Part shown: positions 44,017 through 58,822 of the stretch, piece by piece | Numbering within the stretch: the stretch's first letter is position 1 | Layout: every line of letters begins with the position of its first letter | DNA from: Methanobacterium petrolearium | GTDB taxonomy: Archaea > Methanobacteriota > Methanobacteria > Methanobacteriales > Methanobacteriaceae | NCBI RefSeq assembly: GCF_017873625.1 | Contig: NZ_JAGGKL010000001.1 | Location: 25,001-89,000, forward strand | DNA: 64,000 nt | Direction of reading: 5' to 3' | Made by a program: the position numbers and the translations under genes | Notes under the pieces: generated by a model | Told to the model about the DNA's origin: nothing | What the model saw: the letters and a program-made list of their open reading frames with translations, nothing else | The model's database searches: none

Positions 44017-45738
44017 GTGTCTTGGATTATTTTACTACTTGTCCTGATCATCGCTTCAGTGCGAACCATGAATTCAAAAAAACCGATGAGCGTATCAGTC
44101 ATAATACCTGCCTACAATGAAGAAAAAACCGTTGCTAACGTTGTAGGTGTGGTTAAATCCTTGAACTATGTTGACGAGATCATTGTAGTTAACGATGGAT
44201 CAGTAGATGGCACAGAGCAGAAGGCTCTAGAAGCAGGAGCAACTGTTTTAAGCCACGTCAAAAATCAGGGAAAGGGTGCTGCTATTAAAACTGGTTTTAA
44301 AAACTCTAAAGGAGAGATAGTACTATTTTTAGATGCTGATCTCCATAAATTAATGCCCAAACAAGTGGATAAAATGATCAAACCCATTTTAAATGGGGAA
44401 TCTGACGTTGTCAAGACTAAATTCAAAAGAGAAGCTGGAAGAGTAACAGAACTCACAGCTAAACCTTTGTTAAACTTTTTTTTCCCAGAAATCAAGTTTG
44501 AACAACCTCTCAGTGGTCAATTTGCAGCCAAAAGATCTTTCCTGAAAAACATCGAACTGGAAGATGACTACGGTGTGGATGTGGGAATAGTACTGGACGC
44601 AGATGTTATGGGAGCACGGGTAAAGGAGGTGGATATTGGGAATATAAGCCATACCATGTCCTCGCTCTATGAACTAAACATTGTGGCTACCGAAGTGGTG
44701 CGGACCATTGTGGACCGGGCCAACATCTACGGTAGAATCACCATGATCGACTCCCTGGGAAGATACATAAGGATGGGAGTTTTAGGACTTTCATTAACCA
44801 CTTTAGGATTTTTCTTTCTGTTCTTCATCAGAATTAGACCTTCATACTTAGCCCTGTATCTGGGCTTCGCTATAATCATAATCGGCATTATAATGGCCGC
44901 CTATTATATAGTTAAAATACTCCGAGCATCCATCAAAACCATCTTAAGGCCGGATTCTAAGTCCCGTAACCTTAGATCCTTCTTCTATATGCATTCGCCC
45001 CTGATAGTTTCTGCTTTGATCATGTTCGCAGTTCTTTTTACCATGTTGGGCTCGGTTCATGTGGACGAAGGGAAGATTTCCATTGAACCTGCAGCCAGAA
45101 ATGTGATATTTTGGAAGCAACCCGTAGAAAACCAGACCATCGACATCAGAGGACCTTACACTGTGGACAGTGCCATTGAAAATGAGAGTTCCATTATCAG
45201 AATGCCTGAAGATGCCATGAAAACACTTGAATTAAATTACGGAGATAGTATAATAATAGGTGATGAGAGTTATGCCCTTAGACCACCTATTGATGGTGAA
45301 GACAGCATAATGAGGATACCCTATGATGCCAGAACCACCATGGGTTTAAATGTGGGTGATGTTATCAGCGACGGTGAACTGCGTAATTTATTTAAAGACA
45401 TCTATGCTGAGAAGAAAATTTCGCTAAACACATCCAACATAACCGCTACCGAAGGAACAATAATAAAAAACACAGCCAAAGATGCCAAAATCATCAATTT
45501 ATATCTTAATAATAAAAAAATTGGCAGTACATCTGGTATTTTGAAAGATGGGAATTACCGGATCTATGTGGATGGTTATCTATACAAAATAATCACTATT
45601 GACAAAGATGCCAATCAAAAAACGTTTTTGGTAACTGATGGTGACGATGTGATTAAAATTGAAGTTGCTGGAGATGTTAAGTCCAGTAATGAGTTCCCTA
45701 CTTCAGATAATGGGATTCTGTTCTATTTCAACTTCTAA
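44017..45738 (+). CDS. Membrane glycosyltransferase family 2 protein
   Basis: 573 residues from a GTG with GAGGTG upstream. An N-terminal helix precedes the GT-A domain: 'VSVIIPAYNEEKTVANVV', 'IIVVNDGSVDGT' and 'GEIVLFLDADLH' (DxD). Three more helices lie at about 245-265, 275-300 and 325-350. The C-terminal 210 residues appear extracytoplasmic and contain a doubled motif ('SSIIRMPEDAMKTLELNYGD' and 'DSIMRIPYDARTTMGLNVGD'). Likely a cell-envelope or lipid-linked sugar transferase; the acceptor is unknown. Confidence 0.82.
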   Translation: MSWIILLLVLIIASVRTMNSKKPMSVSVIIPAYNEEKTVANVVGVVKSLNYVDEIIVVNDGSVDGTEQKALEAGATVLSHVKNQGKGAAIKTGFKNSKGEIVLFLDADLHKLMPKQVDKMIKPILNGESDVVKTKFKREAGRVTELTAKPLLNFFFPEIKFEQPLSGQFAAKRSFLKNIELEDDYGVDVGIVLDADVMGARVKEVDIGNISHTMSSLYELNIVATEVVRTIVDRANIYGRITMIDSLGRYIRMGVLGLSLTTLGFFFLFFIRIRPSYLALYLGFAIIIIGIIMAAYYIVKILRASIKTILRPDSKSRNLRSFFYMHSPLIVSALIMFAVLFTMLGSVHVDEGKISIEPAARNVIFWKQPVENQTIDIRGPYTVDSAIENESSIIRMPEDAMKTLELNYGDSIIIGDESYALRPPIDGEDSIMRIPYDARTTMGLNVGDVISDGELRNLFKDIYAEKKISLNTSNITATEGTIIKNTAKDAKIINLYLNNKKIGSTSGILKDGNYRIYVDGYLYKIITIDKDANQKTFLVTDGDDVIKIEVAGDVKSSNEFPTSDNGILFYFNF

Positions 45739-45866
45739 TTTTTTACCTAATTTTTTCCAAAACATGAAAAATAATTGGAGATTCTTCACTGAATTTGCCA
45801 CATCTTGGTAAGAAAATAAGGAAATTGAAAAATTAATAAGTAAAATTGGGATTAAATTAAAATGAT

Positions 45867-46799
45867 TTAATAGTAAACTTTAACTGCCTCTTCGATATCA
45901 TCATACATCCCCAGAGCAGCTAAAGCGCCTATTTTTCCCTGAGAACCGGTAACTTCGATTAATTCCACCCCAACAGCCTCAGCCACATTTTCAGCTTTTT
46001 CAAGAGTTATCATGGACTTTTTAGCGTCTTCACCATAAAATTTAAGTTTTTCCGGAACTTCAATCCCTTCAAGAACTGCAATAGCTGTTTTATCAGATAA
46101 TGTACCCTTTTTAAGTAGTTTTACTACCTCACGAACCAGATCATCTTTTTGTCCGGGTTTGACCGCGAAGACCAGTGCTATACCCACACAGTTCTGGGTT
46201 TTGTTGGGGTTGTGAGGATATAATTGGACTGTTACATGATCCAGATATTCATATCCTTGTTTAGCTATTTGTACGCCTACATTGTGCGCAAGTGTCCAGG
46301 TGGCACCTTCATCTTTAGTGTCAGTATCATCGATGCCAATAACTACTTTTTGAAGACGTGGTGTTACCACAGTAGCCCTTCCCACCTTGGATCCTCCCCC
46401 CACGTCCCGAAGTTCCACTCTTTTAACACCTTCTGCCATTCCACGGCACATGGCAGCTCCCACACCTGCACCAGCCAGACCAGCATGTACCACTCTAACT
46501 TCATCACCCACAACAGAGACTTCTTCGATTCCTGCAGCGTGCAGGCTGGGTTTAAGCCTTAAATTGGATTTTCCCACCTTTACTAGAAATGTGTGCCGGT
46601 TTCCATCCCTTTTAGCCTTTAAGACTATGTCACTGCTGTGCTGGTACTGGTAGATCATCCACTGGGATCCTGAAATGCAGGGATGGTACTCCACGATCTC
46701 CACCATATTCCCCTCTACCATGGTGAGGATTTTCTGGTATGGTGCGATCCAGGGGTCCTTGAATTTATCCTTTAAATCTTTAGGAGTGAGTGTTTCCAT
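45867..46799 (-). CDS. Methanogenesis marker protein 11
   Basis: 310 residues. 'PWIAPYQKILTMVEGNMVEI' near the start and the TiaS-like 'VVIGIDDTDTKDEGATW' (about 155) with 'TQNCVGIALVF' identify the methanogenesis marker 11 family, found essentially only in methanogens. The IDDTD motif is shared with tRNA(Ile2) agmatinyl-cytidine synthetase and implies nucleotide binding, but the function is unknown. GGAG precedes the ATG. Confidence 0.9.
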   Translation of the reverse strand: METLTPKDLKDKFKDPWIAPYQKILTMVEGNMVEIVEYHPCISGSQWMIYQYQHSSDIVLKAKRDGNRHTFLVKVGKSNLRLKPSLHAAGIEEVSVVGDEVRVVHAGLAGAGVGAAMCRGMAEGVKRVELRDVGGGSKVGRATVVTPRLQKVVIGIDDTDTKDEGATWTLAHNVGVQIAKQGYEYLDHVTVQLYPHNPNKTQNCVGIALVFAVKPGQKDDLVREVVKLLKKGTLSDKTAIAVLEGIEVPEKLKFYGEDAKKSMITLEKAENVAEAVGVELIEVTGSQGKIGALAALGMYDDIEEAVKVYY

Positions 46800-46907
46800 G
46801 ATATAGTTCTCCAGAAAATGGGTTCAAAAATAACAGAGTCTCTATTTATTAGAGTCCCTTGAAAATAAAGTAAATTGGATAAAAAATGATAAAAAATAAT
46901 AATCCAA

Positions 46908-47318
46908 TTATTTAAGCCGTTCCGTCATTTTTACTGCGGCTTCCACTGCACGTTTAGCATAGTCCACCCTCTGATGGGCTTCTAAACGGGTCATGCCAGG
47001 TCCAGTGATACCTAAAGATACTGGTTTGTCGTATTCCAGGGCCAGGTCAGCGATTTTACGGGAGGCATGCTGAACCACGATTTCATCATGGTCTGTGGAT
47101 CCTTCAATTACCGCTCCCAGGGTAATCACAGCATCGATGTCATCCTGTTCTAAAAGTTTTTTGATGGCCAGTGGCATGTCAAAAACTCCTGGAACGGTTA
47201 TCACTTCAGTTATCTCTGATTCTAAAAATTTGGCATGTTCTTTGGCCAGTTCTAACATCATGTGGGTGATGTCATAGTTAAATTCCGCAACTACTGCCCC
47301 TAATCTAACTTTCACCAT
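46908..47318 (-). CDS. ribH: 6,7-dimethyl-8-ribityllumazine synthase
   Basis: 136 residues, the short archaeal RibH form. '[18 protein letters not shown]', '[19 protein letters not shown]', '[18 protein letters not shown]' (catalytic His) and '[16 protein letters not shown]' are all present. RibH makes the lumazine precursor of riboflavin and FAD. GAGGTATAA precedes the ATG. Confidence 0.94.
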   Translation of the reverse strand: MVKVRLGAVVAEFNYDITHMMLELAKEHAKFLESEITEVITVPGVFDMPLAIKKLLEQDDIDAVITLGAVIEGSTDHDEIVVQHASRKIADLALEYDKPVSLGITGPGMTRLEAHQRVDYAKRAVEAAVKMTERLK

Positions 47319-47403
47319 TATTTATACCTCTTTTAACACTTTTATTTATATAAATCAAATTTACTCACTTAACCAAGCCCATCAAACCATTTTATACTTT
47401 CCA

Positions 47404-47490
47404 TTATAAGGCCATGGTTATGAAATATGCTACTGAACTAAAAAGCATTACCAATATTATGAAAATAGCGATGATTTGAGATCGTTCCAT
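47404..47490 (-). CDS. Small membrane protein, 28 residues
   Basis: Reverse-strand ORF with sequence start MERSQIIAIFIILVMLFSSV and end YFITMAL, almost entirely one hydrophobic helix. A strong ribosome site (AAAGGAGAT) lies 5-6 bases before the ATG. It sits between the cysteine desulfurase and ribH genes on the same strand, 20 bases after the former, so it may be co-transcribed. No family name is recognised. Confidence 0.55.
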   Translation of the reverse strand: MERSQIIAIFIILVMLFSSVAYFITMAL

Positions 47491-47510
47491 GTTTTTATCT
47501 CCTTTCTTAG

Positions 47511-48707
<1,197 letters not shown>

Positions 48708-48882
48708 AGCATAGCCTAAATTTTGCTTTAAATCTAGTTATGATATGATTTGATGTGGTATATAAAATTTGAAAATAATCGTCTAATTACAAGTTGTTAA
48801 CATCTTACTGTAATAAAAAAAATATAGAAAATTGGAACAAATAAAAAAAAATAACTAAAAAAACAGTGGAGGTTAATATTTT

Positions 48883-49869
48883 TTATACTTCCAACTTTTT
48901 CCTGACTTCTGCAGCCATTTCCATGGTGGATGCACTGCCACCCAGATCTGGAGTTACTACTTTACCCTCTTGTAGGACTTTTACCAGGGCATTTTCAAGT
49001 CTGCGTGCTTCTTCATTCTCATCCAGGTATTCCAGCATTAACACTGCAGATAACATCATGGCAGCAGGATTCGCAACTCCTTTCCCGGAAATCCGAGGTG
49101 CAGAACCATGAACAGGCTCGAACAACCCTTGTTTATCTCCAATATTAGCTGATGGGATTAATCCTAATCCCCCTACCAGTCCAGCTCCTTCATCTGACAG
49201 TATGTCCCCGAAGAGGTTGGTGGTTACAATTACATCGAACATTTCTGGTTTGGTGATGAAGAACATGGCAGTGGCATCCACGTAACGGTCATCCAACTCC
49301 ATTTCAGGATAATCCTCTGCCACTTTATAGAAGGTGCCCTTGAAAACTCCATCTGTTTTTTTGAGAACGTTTGCCTTGTGAACTGCGGTTACTTTGCTTC
49401 GTTTGGTCTTTTTAGCGTATTCAAATGCGAATTTGCATATTCTTTCTGAGGCTTTCCTGGTTACCACTCTTTTAGCAATTGCTCCTTCGTCAGTTTCCTC
49501 TTCTAATCCTATGTATAATCCTTCTGTGTTTTCCCGGACTATGACAAAGTCCAGGTTATCGGAAAGACATTTGGTGCCAGGGTATGATTTCACTGGTCTG
49601 AGGTTGACGTATAATTCGAGTTCCTGTCTCATTCTAACAATAACATCAGCTGCTGATTCTCCTGCCGCTCCGAAAAGACATGCTTCTGATGCTTTGACTA
49701 TGTCCATGGTTTCTTGAGGTAAGGCCACCCCTGTTTTTTCCATGTACTCATCTCCGGCATCAGCGAATGTGTAATCAAATTCAAGATCTATTGCTTCTAA
49801 AACATGGAGTGTGGCCTCCATAACCTCTTTACCTATTCCATCTCCAGGTATAACAGATATATTGTACAT
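48883..49869 (-). CDS. leuB: 3-isopropylmalate dehydrogenase (isocitrate dehydrogenase family)
   Basis: 328 residues. 'VIPGDGIGKEVMEATLHVLE', 'LYVNLRPVKSYPG', 'VIVRENTEGLYIG' and 'TTNLFGDILSDEGAGLVGGL' are the family motifs. The homoisocitrate enzyme of coenzyme B synthesis (AksF) is a close relative. Adjacent leuD and leuC genes on the same strand favour LeuB. AAGGTGTTAA precedes the ATG. Confidence 0.85.
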   Translation of the reverse strand: MYNISVIPGDGIGKEVMEATLHVLEAIDLEFDYTFADAGDEYMEKTGVALPQETMDIVKASEACLFGAAGESAADVIVRMRQELELYVNLRPVKSYPGTKCLSDNLDFVIVRENTEGLYIGLEEETDEGAIAKRVVTRKASERICKFAFEYAKKTKRSKVTAVHKANVLKKTDGVFKGTFYKVAEDYPEMELDDRYVDATAMFFITKPEMFDVIVTTNLFGDILSDEGAGLVGGLGLIPSANIGDKQGLFEPVHGSAPRISGKGVANPAAMMLSAVLMLEYLDENEEARRLENALVKVLQEGKVVTPDLGGSASTMEMAAEVRKKLEV

Positions 49870-49938
49870 ATATTAACACCTTCTTTGTATTATTGGTTAT
49901 TCGTTAGTTATTTCAAATTTAAGTTTGTTATCATTATT

Positions 49939-50451
49939 TTACTCGCCCTTTATTTCTGCAAAGTGGTTTTTCAGGTAACTGATGAGCCCTCCTTCGTTCA
50001 TGATATCCATCATGAATTCAGGGAGTGGTTTTATTTCGAACTCTTTAGAATTATTTAAATCATTTAATACTCCCTTTTCCATGTTTATTTCGATTTCATC
50101 TCCTTCTTCGATGTTTTTTGAGATTCCTTTGGCCTCTATAAGTAGTAAACCTATGTTCGTGGAGTTTCTGTAGAATATTCTTGCAAATGATTCTGCCACC
50201 ACTGCAGATATTCCTGCCGCTTTGATAGCTATGGGTGCGTGTTCCCGGGATGATCCGCAACCAAAATTTTTTCCCGCCACAAGAATATCCCCTTTTTTCA
50301 CTTTTTTGGAAAATTCACAGTCATGGCCGGCCATTACACATGCTGCAAGCTCTTCCTCTTCACTTAAAACCAGATATCTGCCCGGGAGAATCATATCAGT
50401 GTCCACATCATCTCCAAACTTCCAAACTTTACCTTTAATCATGTTTTCCAT
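49939..50451 (-). CDS. leuD: 3-isopropylmalate dehydratase small subunit
   Basis: 170 residues from MENMIKGKVWKFGDDVDTD (GGTGG five bases upstream; an in-frame ATG four codons earlier is possible). The swivel domain shows 'FGCGSSREHAPIAIKAAGI'. The specificity loop reads YLVL; YLRT is known for homoaconitase and YLVY for isopropylmalate isomerase of Methanocaldococcus, so the Val supports LeuD. It lies between leuC and leuB. Confidence 0.87.
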   Translation of the reverse strand: MENMIKGKVWKFGDDVDTDMILPGRYLVLSEEEELAACVMAGHDCEFSKKVKKGDILVAGKNFGCGSSREHAPIAIKAAGISAVVAESFARIFYRNSTNIGLLLIEAKGISKNIEEGDEIEINMEKGVLNDLNNSKEFEIKPLPEFMMDIMNEGGLISYLKNHFAEIKGE

Positions 50452-50533
50452 ATTTACCACCATTTTACGTATCGTTACTCGTGATCAATGTTTTTAATCA
50501 ACTATTTTTGTTGGAACTACCTTTTTGGATTAA

Positions 50534-51784
50534 CTATCTGGGATCGGTTATTTCACCTTTGATAGCTGATGCTGCTGCTACTGCTGCTGAACTAAGGTAA
50601 ACTTCTCCTTCAGGGCTTCCCTGTCTTCCTTTGAAGTTTCGGTTGGAAGTGGAGAGGCTCACTTCTCCAGGTCCCAGGAACCCTACATGGCCACCCAGGC
50701 ATGGTCCACAGCAGGGGTTACATACTAAAGCTCCAGCATCCACAAATGTGTTTATCAATCCCTGTTCCAGTGCCTGGCTGTAAATTTCTCTGGAAGCTGG
50801 TATTACCAGCATTCGCACACCGTTGGCTACTTGTTTTCCTTTGAGTAGTTTTGCTGCTACCTGAAGATCGTTCAGACGTCCGTTGGTACATGATCCCAGG
50901 AATATCTGATCTATGGGTGTTCCTTCTACCTCACCTACTGGTTTGACGTTGTCCACATTATGTGGGCAGGCGATTTGAGGTTCCAGATCATCCACATCCA
51001 CATACATGGTAGTAAGGGATTTTGCATCTTCATCAGTTGTAAATGTCTGGTAAGGTTTGTTTGTACGGCCTTTAAGGTAGTTGATGGTCTCATCATCCAC
51101 TTCCACCATACCAGTTTTTCCTCCCATTTCTATGGCCATGTTACACATTGCCATCCTCTGGGATACTGACATGTTACGGGTGGTTTCACCCCCAAATTCA
51201 CAGGCCTGGTAGGTTGCACCGTCTGCTCCGATTTGTCCGATTATATCCAGTACCACATCTTTTGAATATACATATTTGCCGAGTTTTCCTTCTATTTCAA
51301 ATTTTATGGTTTCTGGAACCTTAAACCAGAGTTTTCCGGTGGCAAATACCATGGCCATGTCTGTTGATCCGATTCCTGTGGCAAATGCCCCTAATGCCCC
51401 ATGGGTGCAGGTGTGGGAGTCTGTTCCTACCACCACTTCTCCTGGAACTACATGGCCTTTTTCAGGTAGTACTTGGTGGCATACTCCTTCTCTGACATCG
51501 TAAAAATTGCTTATTTTCTGTTTTTCCACGAATTCTCTCAGGAATATGTGGTTTTTAGCTGCTTCCAGGGAGTCTGCTGGTACCTGGTGGTCAAAAAGAA
51601 CCACGATTTTATCTGGATCCCAGACATGGTCCACTCCTATTTTCTGGAATGACTTCACAGATAATGGTCCAGTTAGATCGTGAGTCATGGCCACGTCGAT
51701 GTTGGCCATTAAAATATTACCAGCTTTTATTTCTTTTAATCCTGCTGCTTTTGCAAGTATTTTCTCTGCCATGGTCATTGACAT
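50534..51784 (-). CDS. leuC: 3-isopropylmalate dehydratase large subunit
   Basis: 416 residues. '[28 protein letters not shown]', shown here by its two halves [10 protein letters not shown] and GIGSTDMA, carries one cluster cysteine. '[13 protein letters not shown]' and '[12 protein letters not shown]' supply the others for the 4Fe-4S cluster. With LeuD it isomerises 2- to 3-isopropylmalate in leucine synthesis. GGAGG lies 7 bases before the ATG. First gene of the leuC-leuD-leuB run. Confidence 0.9.
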   Translation of the reverse strand: MSMTMAEKILAKAAGLKEIKAGNILMANIDVAMTHDLTGPLSVKSFQKIGVDHVWDPDKIVVLFDHQVPADSLEAAKNHIFLREFVEKQKISNFYDVREGVCHQVLPEKGHVVPGEVVVGTDSHTCTHGALGAFATGIGSTDMAMVFATGKLWFKVPETIKFEIEGKLGKYVYSKDVVLDIIGQIGADGATYQACEFGGETTRNMSVSQRMAMCNMAIEMGGKTGMVEVDDETINYLKGRTNKPYQTFTTDEDAKSLTTMYVDVDDLEPQIACPHNVDNVKPVGEVEGTPIDQIFLGSCTNGRLNDLQVAAKLLKGKQVANGVRMLVIPASREIYSQALEQGLINTFVDAGALVCNPCCGPCLGGHVGFLGPGEVSLSTSNRNFKGRQGSPEGEVYLSSAAVAAASAIKGEITDPR

Positions 51785-51892
51785 TGGATATCCTCCATTT
51801 AAACAAAATTTATCTTATTATTTGAAAAATTCTGATATATTTTGGGTTTTTAAGGCTTCTTTTTCTCGTAAGGCTTCTTTTTTTATAAGGTT

Positions 51893-52318
51893 TCATAATT
51901 TGGAAGTGGTGATCTTGTTTACAATATTCACGAAGCTTTCAACTTCTTCCGGGGCCAATATGTTTAAAATTTTTTTAATTGTGTTTTTATGCACTTGTTT
52001 GTGCATTTCCATTATTTGGTTACCTTTGGGAGTTAATTCAAGGAAATAAAAACGTTTATCATCGTTGGATTGTATTTTGGTTACAATGCCTAGGTCAATC
52101 AACTGGTTGATGGCTACTGAAACTGTTGATTTTTTTACGTTCATGGTTTTTGCCAGTTCAGATACGCTTATTCCTTCATTTTTATCGATTAATTCAATAT
52201 AATACAATTGTCGTAAAGTATATTCTTTTAAATCCCCTGTTTGAAGTTGTGTTTGGAATTTTCTCATTAATTTGCTTAGTTTATCCATTGATTCTACCAG
52301 TTCAAGTTCCTGATTCAT
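51893..52318 (-). CDS. MarR-family transcriptional regulator
   Basis: 141 residues. The winged helix includes 'ISVSELAKTMNVKKSTVSVA' and the wing 'SNDDKRFYFLELTPKGN'. N- and C-terminal helices are suited to dimer formation. It lies about 110 bases upstream of leuC on the same strand and is divergent from rpa. Its target is unknown; the divergent intergenic region is a candidate operator. Confidence 0.88.
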   Translation of the reverse strand: MNQELELVESMDKLSKLMRKFQTQLQTGDLKEYTLRQLYYIELIDKNEGISVSELAKTMNVKKSTVSVAINQLIDLGIVTKIQSNDDKRFYFLELTPKGNQIMEMHKQVHKNTIKKILNILAPEEVESFVNIVNKITTSKL

Positions 52319-52575
52319 GGGTTATCATTCCACCAGATACATAGTTTTATCTAACTAACTATTATAAAAGTTTTACTTACCCCTAATTGAATCAGTCGAT
52401 TACTTCTCACAAGCTCGGAAAAATACCATTATACCATAACACCAATGAACAATCACTGAACAGTATAACTCCAGATAGTAATAAAATATATATATTAGGT
52501 AATACTCACTTGTATATGAGATATTATATTATTAAGTATAGAGATGGAAGAGAGATATTTTGTGAGGGACATAAA

Positions 52576-54951
52576 ATGAGGGAAGTCAGCCAAGAAATAA
52601 AGGATGAGTACGAGAAAATTAAGGATAAAATCTCATTTGAAGAATTTTTGAATAAAATGGATGAATATAAGAAGGAAAATGCCGATGTAAGTTTTATCGA
52701 CGACGTTAGTTTTGCACATATGGTTGTAGGAGATTACATTACCGAAAAAAATGAACCTCTCGGAGAAAAAAAGGAATTCTGGAAGATAAACGAGTTAGAA
52801 ACAGGCACACAACATGTTAACCTCCTTGGGAGAGTAATGAGCATTTCCAATGTGAAAAAATTCACCAGTAAAAAAGGTAAGGAAGGTAAACTGGCTAACA
52901 TGATCCTTGCCGATGCCACCGGCAGGATAAGAGTTGTCCTTTGGACAGAAAACATCAAACTTCTCGATAAATTTCAGGAAGGAGATGTGGTTAAAATCAA
53001 TGACGTGGATGTGAAACAGGGTTTCAGAGAGGATGAAACCCACATGAACATACGTTCATCCGTGGAAAAGCTTGAGTCAAAAGATTATCCTGATTTCCCC
53101 CCATACAATGATAAGATAACCCCATTTAAAGAGATTAAAGAAGATATGGAAGTTAATATAGTTGCCCGTATCGTTAGGATACCCAGGATAAGATCCTTTG
53201 ACCGGAACGGGAGAGACGGGAAGGTGGTATCCCTGGAACTCCAAGATGAAAGTGGCAACATGCAGTTAACACTGTGGAACAAAGACACCCAGTTAATAGA
53301 TGATCTTGATCTAAAAGAAGGAGATGCCATTAAAGTACTGGGAGCCCAAAGCAGGGCCCGTAATGGTGAAATATCTTTAAATCACTCCTGGATCGGTAGA
53401 ATAATAAAAGGAGATTTTGATGCCCCTGAATATCAGGAAAATATTATTAAACTCGGAGACGCTCATGAAATAAGGAATGTTACATTGATAGGTTTGGTGA
53501 GTAAAGTCTACGATACTATAACATTTGAACGAGATGACGGAAGCACCGGAAAAGTTAAATCCCTGGAGTTAGAGGATGATACTGGAGCTATACGGGTGAC
53601 CATGTGGAACGAAGATACTGAAACTGAGATTAAAAAAGGAGACATCATGAAAATCATAGGAGGAAACATTGAATTTGACGATTATTCTGGCACCAATTAC
53701 AGAATAAACACTAATTGGAACAGTAAACTCATAATAAACCCTCCTCTAGATGAAAAAATGAAGGAAATCCTGAGTGAAGTAGGTAAATATATAAAACCAG
53801 TTAAAATCAATGATTTAAACAATATTGAAGAGGACGGGGAAGAAGTAGACATCATTGGACGAGTGGTTAATCTTTACGAACCCAATGAGTTTCAGAGAGA
53901 TGATGGAACCACGGGTCTGGTGAGAACGACAGAAATGGCAGATGAAACAGGCATGGTACGAGTTTCCATGTGGGATAGTAAAGCAGAATATCCCATGAAA
54001 GAAGGAGATGCCCTTAAAATCGAGAATGCACGTACTCGTCTGGGAGAATATCAGGTTGACCTGAGTGTGGGCAGAACTTCACGAATACTGAAACCCACAG
54101 AGGAAGAGATCTCAAGTTTACCTTCCCTGCAAGACGCAGAATCCATGCTCTACCAGACAAAAAAAATTGAAGCATTGGCTGAAGGAGACCGGGATGTTAG
54201 CATCATCGGCCGAATTTTAAGTGTAAACGAACCCAACCAGTTCACCAAAAGCGATGGCAGCACGGGGATTGTCCGTTCAATAGAAATAGCTGATGATACC
54301 GGAGTAATAAGGGGTTCTCTCTGGGATGACCAATCTAATGCCCCATTAAAAGAAGGTGAATTGGTTAAAATAGAAAATCCTCGTGTTAATTTGAGAAATG
54401 ACCGTGTGGAAATTAGTGTTGGCAGAACAACTCTTATAACCAAACCCAAAGAAGATGAAGTATCCCTACCCTCCCTGGATGAGATTCAAGAAAAATTATA
54501 TCCTTTTAAAAAGATTGAAGATATTGAAGAGGGAGACCAGAATATCAAGGTAACTGGAGAGGTTGTTGATATCCGTGGAAACAAAATACTCTTTGAAATG
54601 TGTCCCAACTGTAACAAGAGAGTGAATTATGTTGACGATGCCTACATATGTGATATCTGTGGTGAAGAGATAGAAAACCCCAACATGTTGATGATCATTG
54701 GACTCCTGATGGAAGATGATACCGGGACCATTAGCATGACCTTCTTCCGCCAATCAGCCGAGGAAGTGCTGGGAATGACCACAGCCGAAGCAGAAGAAAT
54801 CATTGCTGCCACTGGAGACGAAGGATCCCTGGAAGAAAAAGTGGGTGATCTGGTGGGTAGACAGATTACAGTTATCGCAGATGCCAACTTTGATGAATAC
54901 AACGAAGAAGTGCGTTTAAACGCCAAAAAACTGGTGGATGTCAAACTTTAA
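52576..54951 (+). CDS. rpa: Replication protein A with six OB folds and a zinc finger
   Basis: 791 residues from the ATG at 52576, which has GAGGGACATAAA upstream; the frame is open further upstream but without a ribosome site. OB folds begin near residues 77, 191, 299, 421, 538 and 654, most with a 'G.V..LE..D.TG.IR...W' core. The last one encloses a C4 zinc finger (CPNCNKR and CDICGEE, about 676-697). RPA binds single-stranded DNA in replication and repair. radA follows 116 bases downstream. Confidence 0.92.
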   Translation: MREVSQEIKDEYEKIKDKISFEEFLNKMDEYKKENADVSFIDDVSFAHMVVGDYITEKNEPLGEKKEFWKINELETGTQHVNLLGRVMSISNVKKFTSKKGKEGKLANMILADATGRIRVVLWTENIKLLDKFQEGDVVKINDVDVKQGFREDETHMNIRSSVEKLESKDYPDFPPYNDKITPFKEIKEDMEVNIVARIVRIPRIRSFDRNGRDGKVVSLELQDESGNMQLTLWNKDTQLIDDLDLKEGDAIKVLGAQSRARNGEISLNHSWIGRIIKGDFDAPEYQENIIKLGDAHEIRNVTLIGLVSKVYDTITFERDDGSTGKVKSLELEDDTGAIRVTMWNEDTETEIKKGDIMKIIGGNIEFDDYSGTNYRINTNWNSKLIINPPLDEKMKEILSEVGKYIKPVKINDLNNIEEDGEEVDIIGRVVNLYEPNEFQRDDGTTGLVRTTEMADETGMVRVSMWDSKAEYPMKEGDALKIENARTRLGEYQVDLSVGRTSRILKPTEEEISSLPSLQDAESMLYQTKKIEALAEGDRDVSIIGRILSVNEPNQFTKSDGSTGIVRSIEIADDTGVIRGSLWDDQSNAPLKEGELVKIENPRVNLRNDRVEISVGRTTLITKPKEDEVSLPSLDEIQEKLYPFKKIEDIEEGDQNIKVTGEVVDIRGNKILFEMCPNCNKRVNYVDDAYICDICGEEIENPNMLMIIGLLMEDDTGTISMTFFRQSAEEVLGMTTAEAEEIIAATGDEGSLEEKVGDLVGRQITVIADANFDEYNEEVRLNAKKLVDVKL

Positions 54952-55067
54952 TTAGTTGAAAGGCAATATTAAAAAATATACAATAATTTAAAAAGGCAAA
55001 ATCCATTGAAAAGGCAAAATGAGATTTAAATAATCAAAATAAATAAAATTCAAAGGGGAGATTAATT

Positions 55068-56003
55068 ATGGTGGAACTGGAAGATTTACCAAATGTAGGA
55101 GAAAAAACCGCCCAAAAATTAAGAGACGCTGGTTTTGCAGATATGATGAGGCTTGCCACATCAACTGCCAAGGAACTCAGTGTTAAAGTTGAAATTGGAG
55201 AAGGGGTAGCAGAAAAAGTGATAGAAGCTGCCCGTAAAGCTGAACAAATCGATTTTGAAACAGCTTTAGATGTGATGGAGCGCAGACAAGATGTTGGTCG
55301 TGTGACCACTGGAAGCACAGGATTGGATGAGTTAATTGGTGGGGGGATAGAGACCCAGGCAATTACCGAGGTTTTCGGAGAATTCGGATCGGGTAAAAGC
55401 CAGATATCTCATGAAATAGCAGTCACCGTGCAATTAGCACCTGAAAAAGGTGGACTCGGCGGACAATGTGTCTACATCGATACTGAAAATACTTTCCGAC
55501 CAGAAAGAATAAAACAGATTGCAGAAGGATTCGAACTGGATGTGGATGAAGTTCTAGGCAATATTCATATCGCCCGTGCCTTTAACTCCGCTCATCAGAT
55601 ATTAATGGCTGATAAAGTTAACGAACTCATACAAAAAGATGTTGATATTCGTTTAGTGATTGTAGATTCCCTAACCGCTCATTTCCGGGCAGAATACGTG
55701 GGAAGAGAGTCCTTGGCCACCAGACAACAGAAATTGAACCAGCACCTTCACACACTACAGAATATCGCCAACACCTACAACGTGGCAGTTTTTGTAACTA
55801 ACCAGGTCCAGGCACGTCCTGATGCCTTTTTCGGCAGTCCCACCAAGGCTATTGGAGGGCACGTCCTGGGACACGCTGCCACCTACAGAATATGGTTGAA
55901 AAAAGGACTGGCAGGTAAACGTATCGCCCGTTTAGTGGACAGCCCCCACCTTCCAGAGGGTGAATCTGTTTTCAAAATAGCCACCGAAGGAATCGTGGAT
56001 TAA
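55068..56003 (+). CDS. radA: DNA repair and recombination protein RadA
   Basis: 311 residues. An N-terminal helix-hairpin-helix ('[20 protein letters not shown]') is followed by Walker A '[17 protein letters not shown]' (about 101-117), Walker B '[16 protein letters not shown]' and the L2 region '[17 protein letters not shown]'. RadA is the archaeal RecA/Rad51 strand-exchange protein. AAGGGGAG precedes the ATG. Confidence 0.96.
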   Translation: MVELEDLPNVGEKTAQKLRDAGFADMMRLATSTAKELSVKVEIGEGVAEKVIEAARKAEQIDFETALDVMERRQDVGRVTTGSTGLDELIGGGIETQAITEVFGEFGSGKSQISHEIAVTVQLAPEKGGLGGQCVYIDTENTFRPERIKQIAEGFELDVDEVLGNIHIARAFNSAHQILMADKVNELIQKDVDIRLVIVDSLTAHFRAEYVGRESLATRQQKLNQHLHTLQNIANTYNVAVFVTNQVQARPDAFFGSPTKAIGGHVLGHAATYRIWLKKGLAGKRIARLVDSPHLPEGESVFKIATEGIVD

Positions 56004-58635
<2,632 letters not shown>

Positions 58636-58641
58636 GTTTGT

Positions 58642-58660
58642 AAGGGTTTCAAAAACCCTT
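58642..58660 (+). terminator. Hairpin downstream of hdrA
   Basis: AAGGGTTT (58642-58649), a three-base loop CAA and AAACCCTT (58653-58660) form a perfect 8-base-pair stem seven bases after the hdrA stop. A run of eight T follows at 58669. Likely a transcription terminator. Confidence 0.6.
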
Positions 58661-58822
58661 TTCCAACCTTTTTTTTACCAATTATTTGATTTGATTTTGA
58701 GTTTCTATTCCTATTTTAATGGATTTAACATTCAGAAAAAATTAATTACATCCTCCTCTACATCATCTTACAGAAGATAAAAAATTTTTTACATTCAAAA
58801 GCCAGAAGAAGGTGATTGATTT

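Noticed and set aside
46224..46653. Plus-strand open frames opposite the methanogenesis marker 11 gene
   Set aside because: They are antisense readings of a well-identified gene, with no start signals.
55068..56003. radA as a dedicated recombinase of the cassette array
   Set aside because: It is the universal housekeeping archaeal recombinase, lies 20 kb away and has rpa as neighbour. It may act on the array like on any homologous DNA, but no special link is visible.
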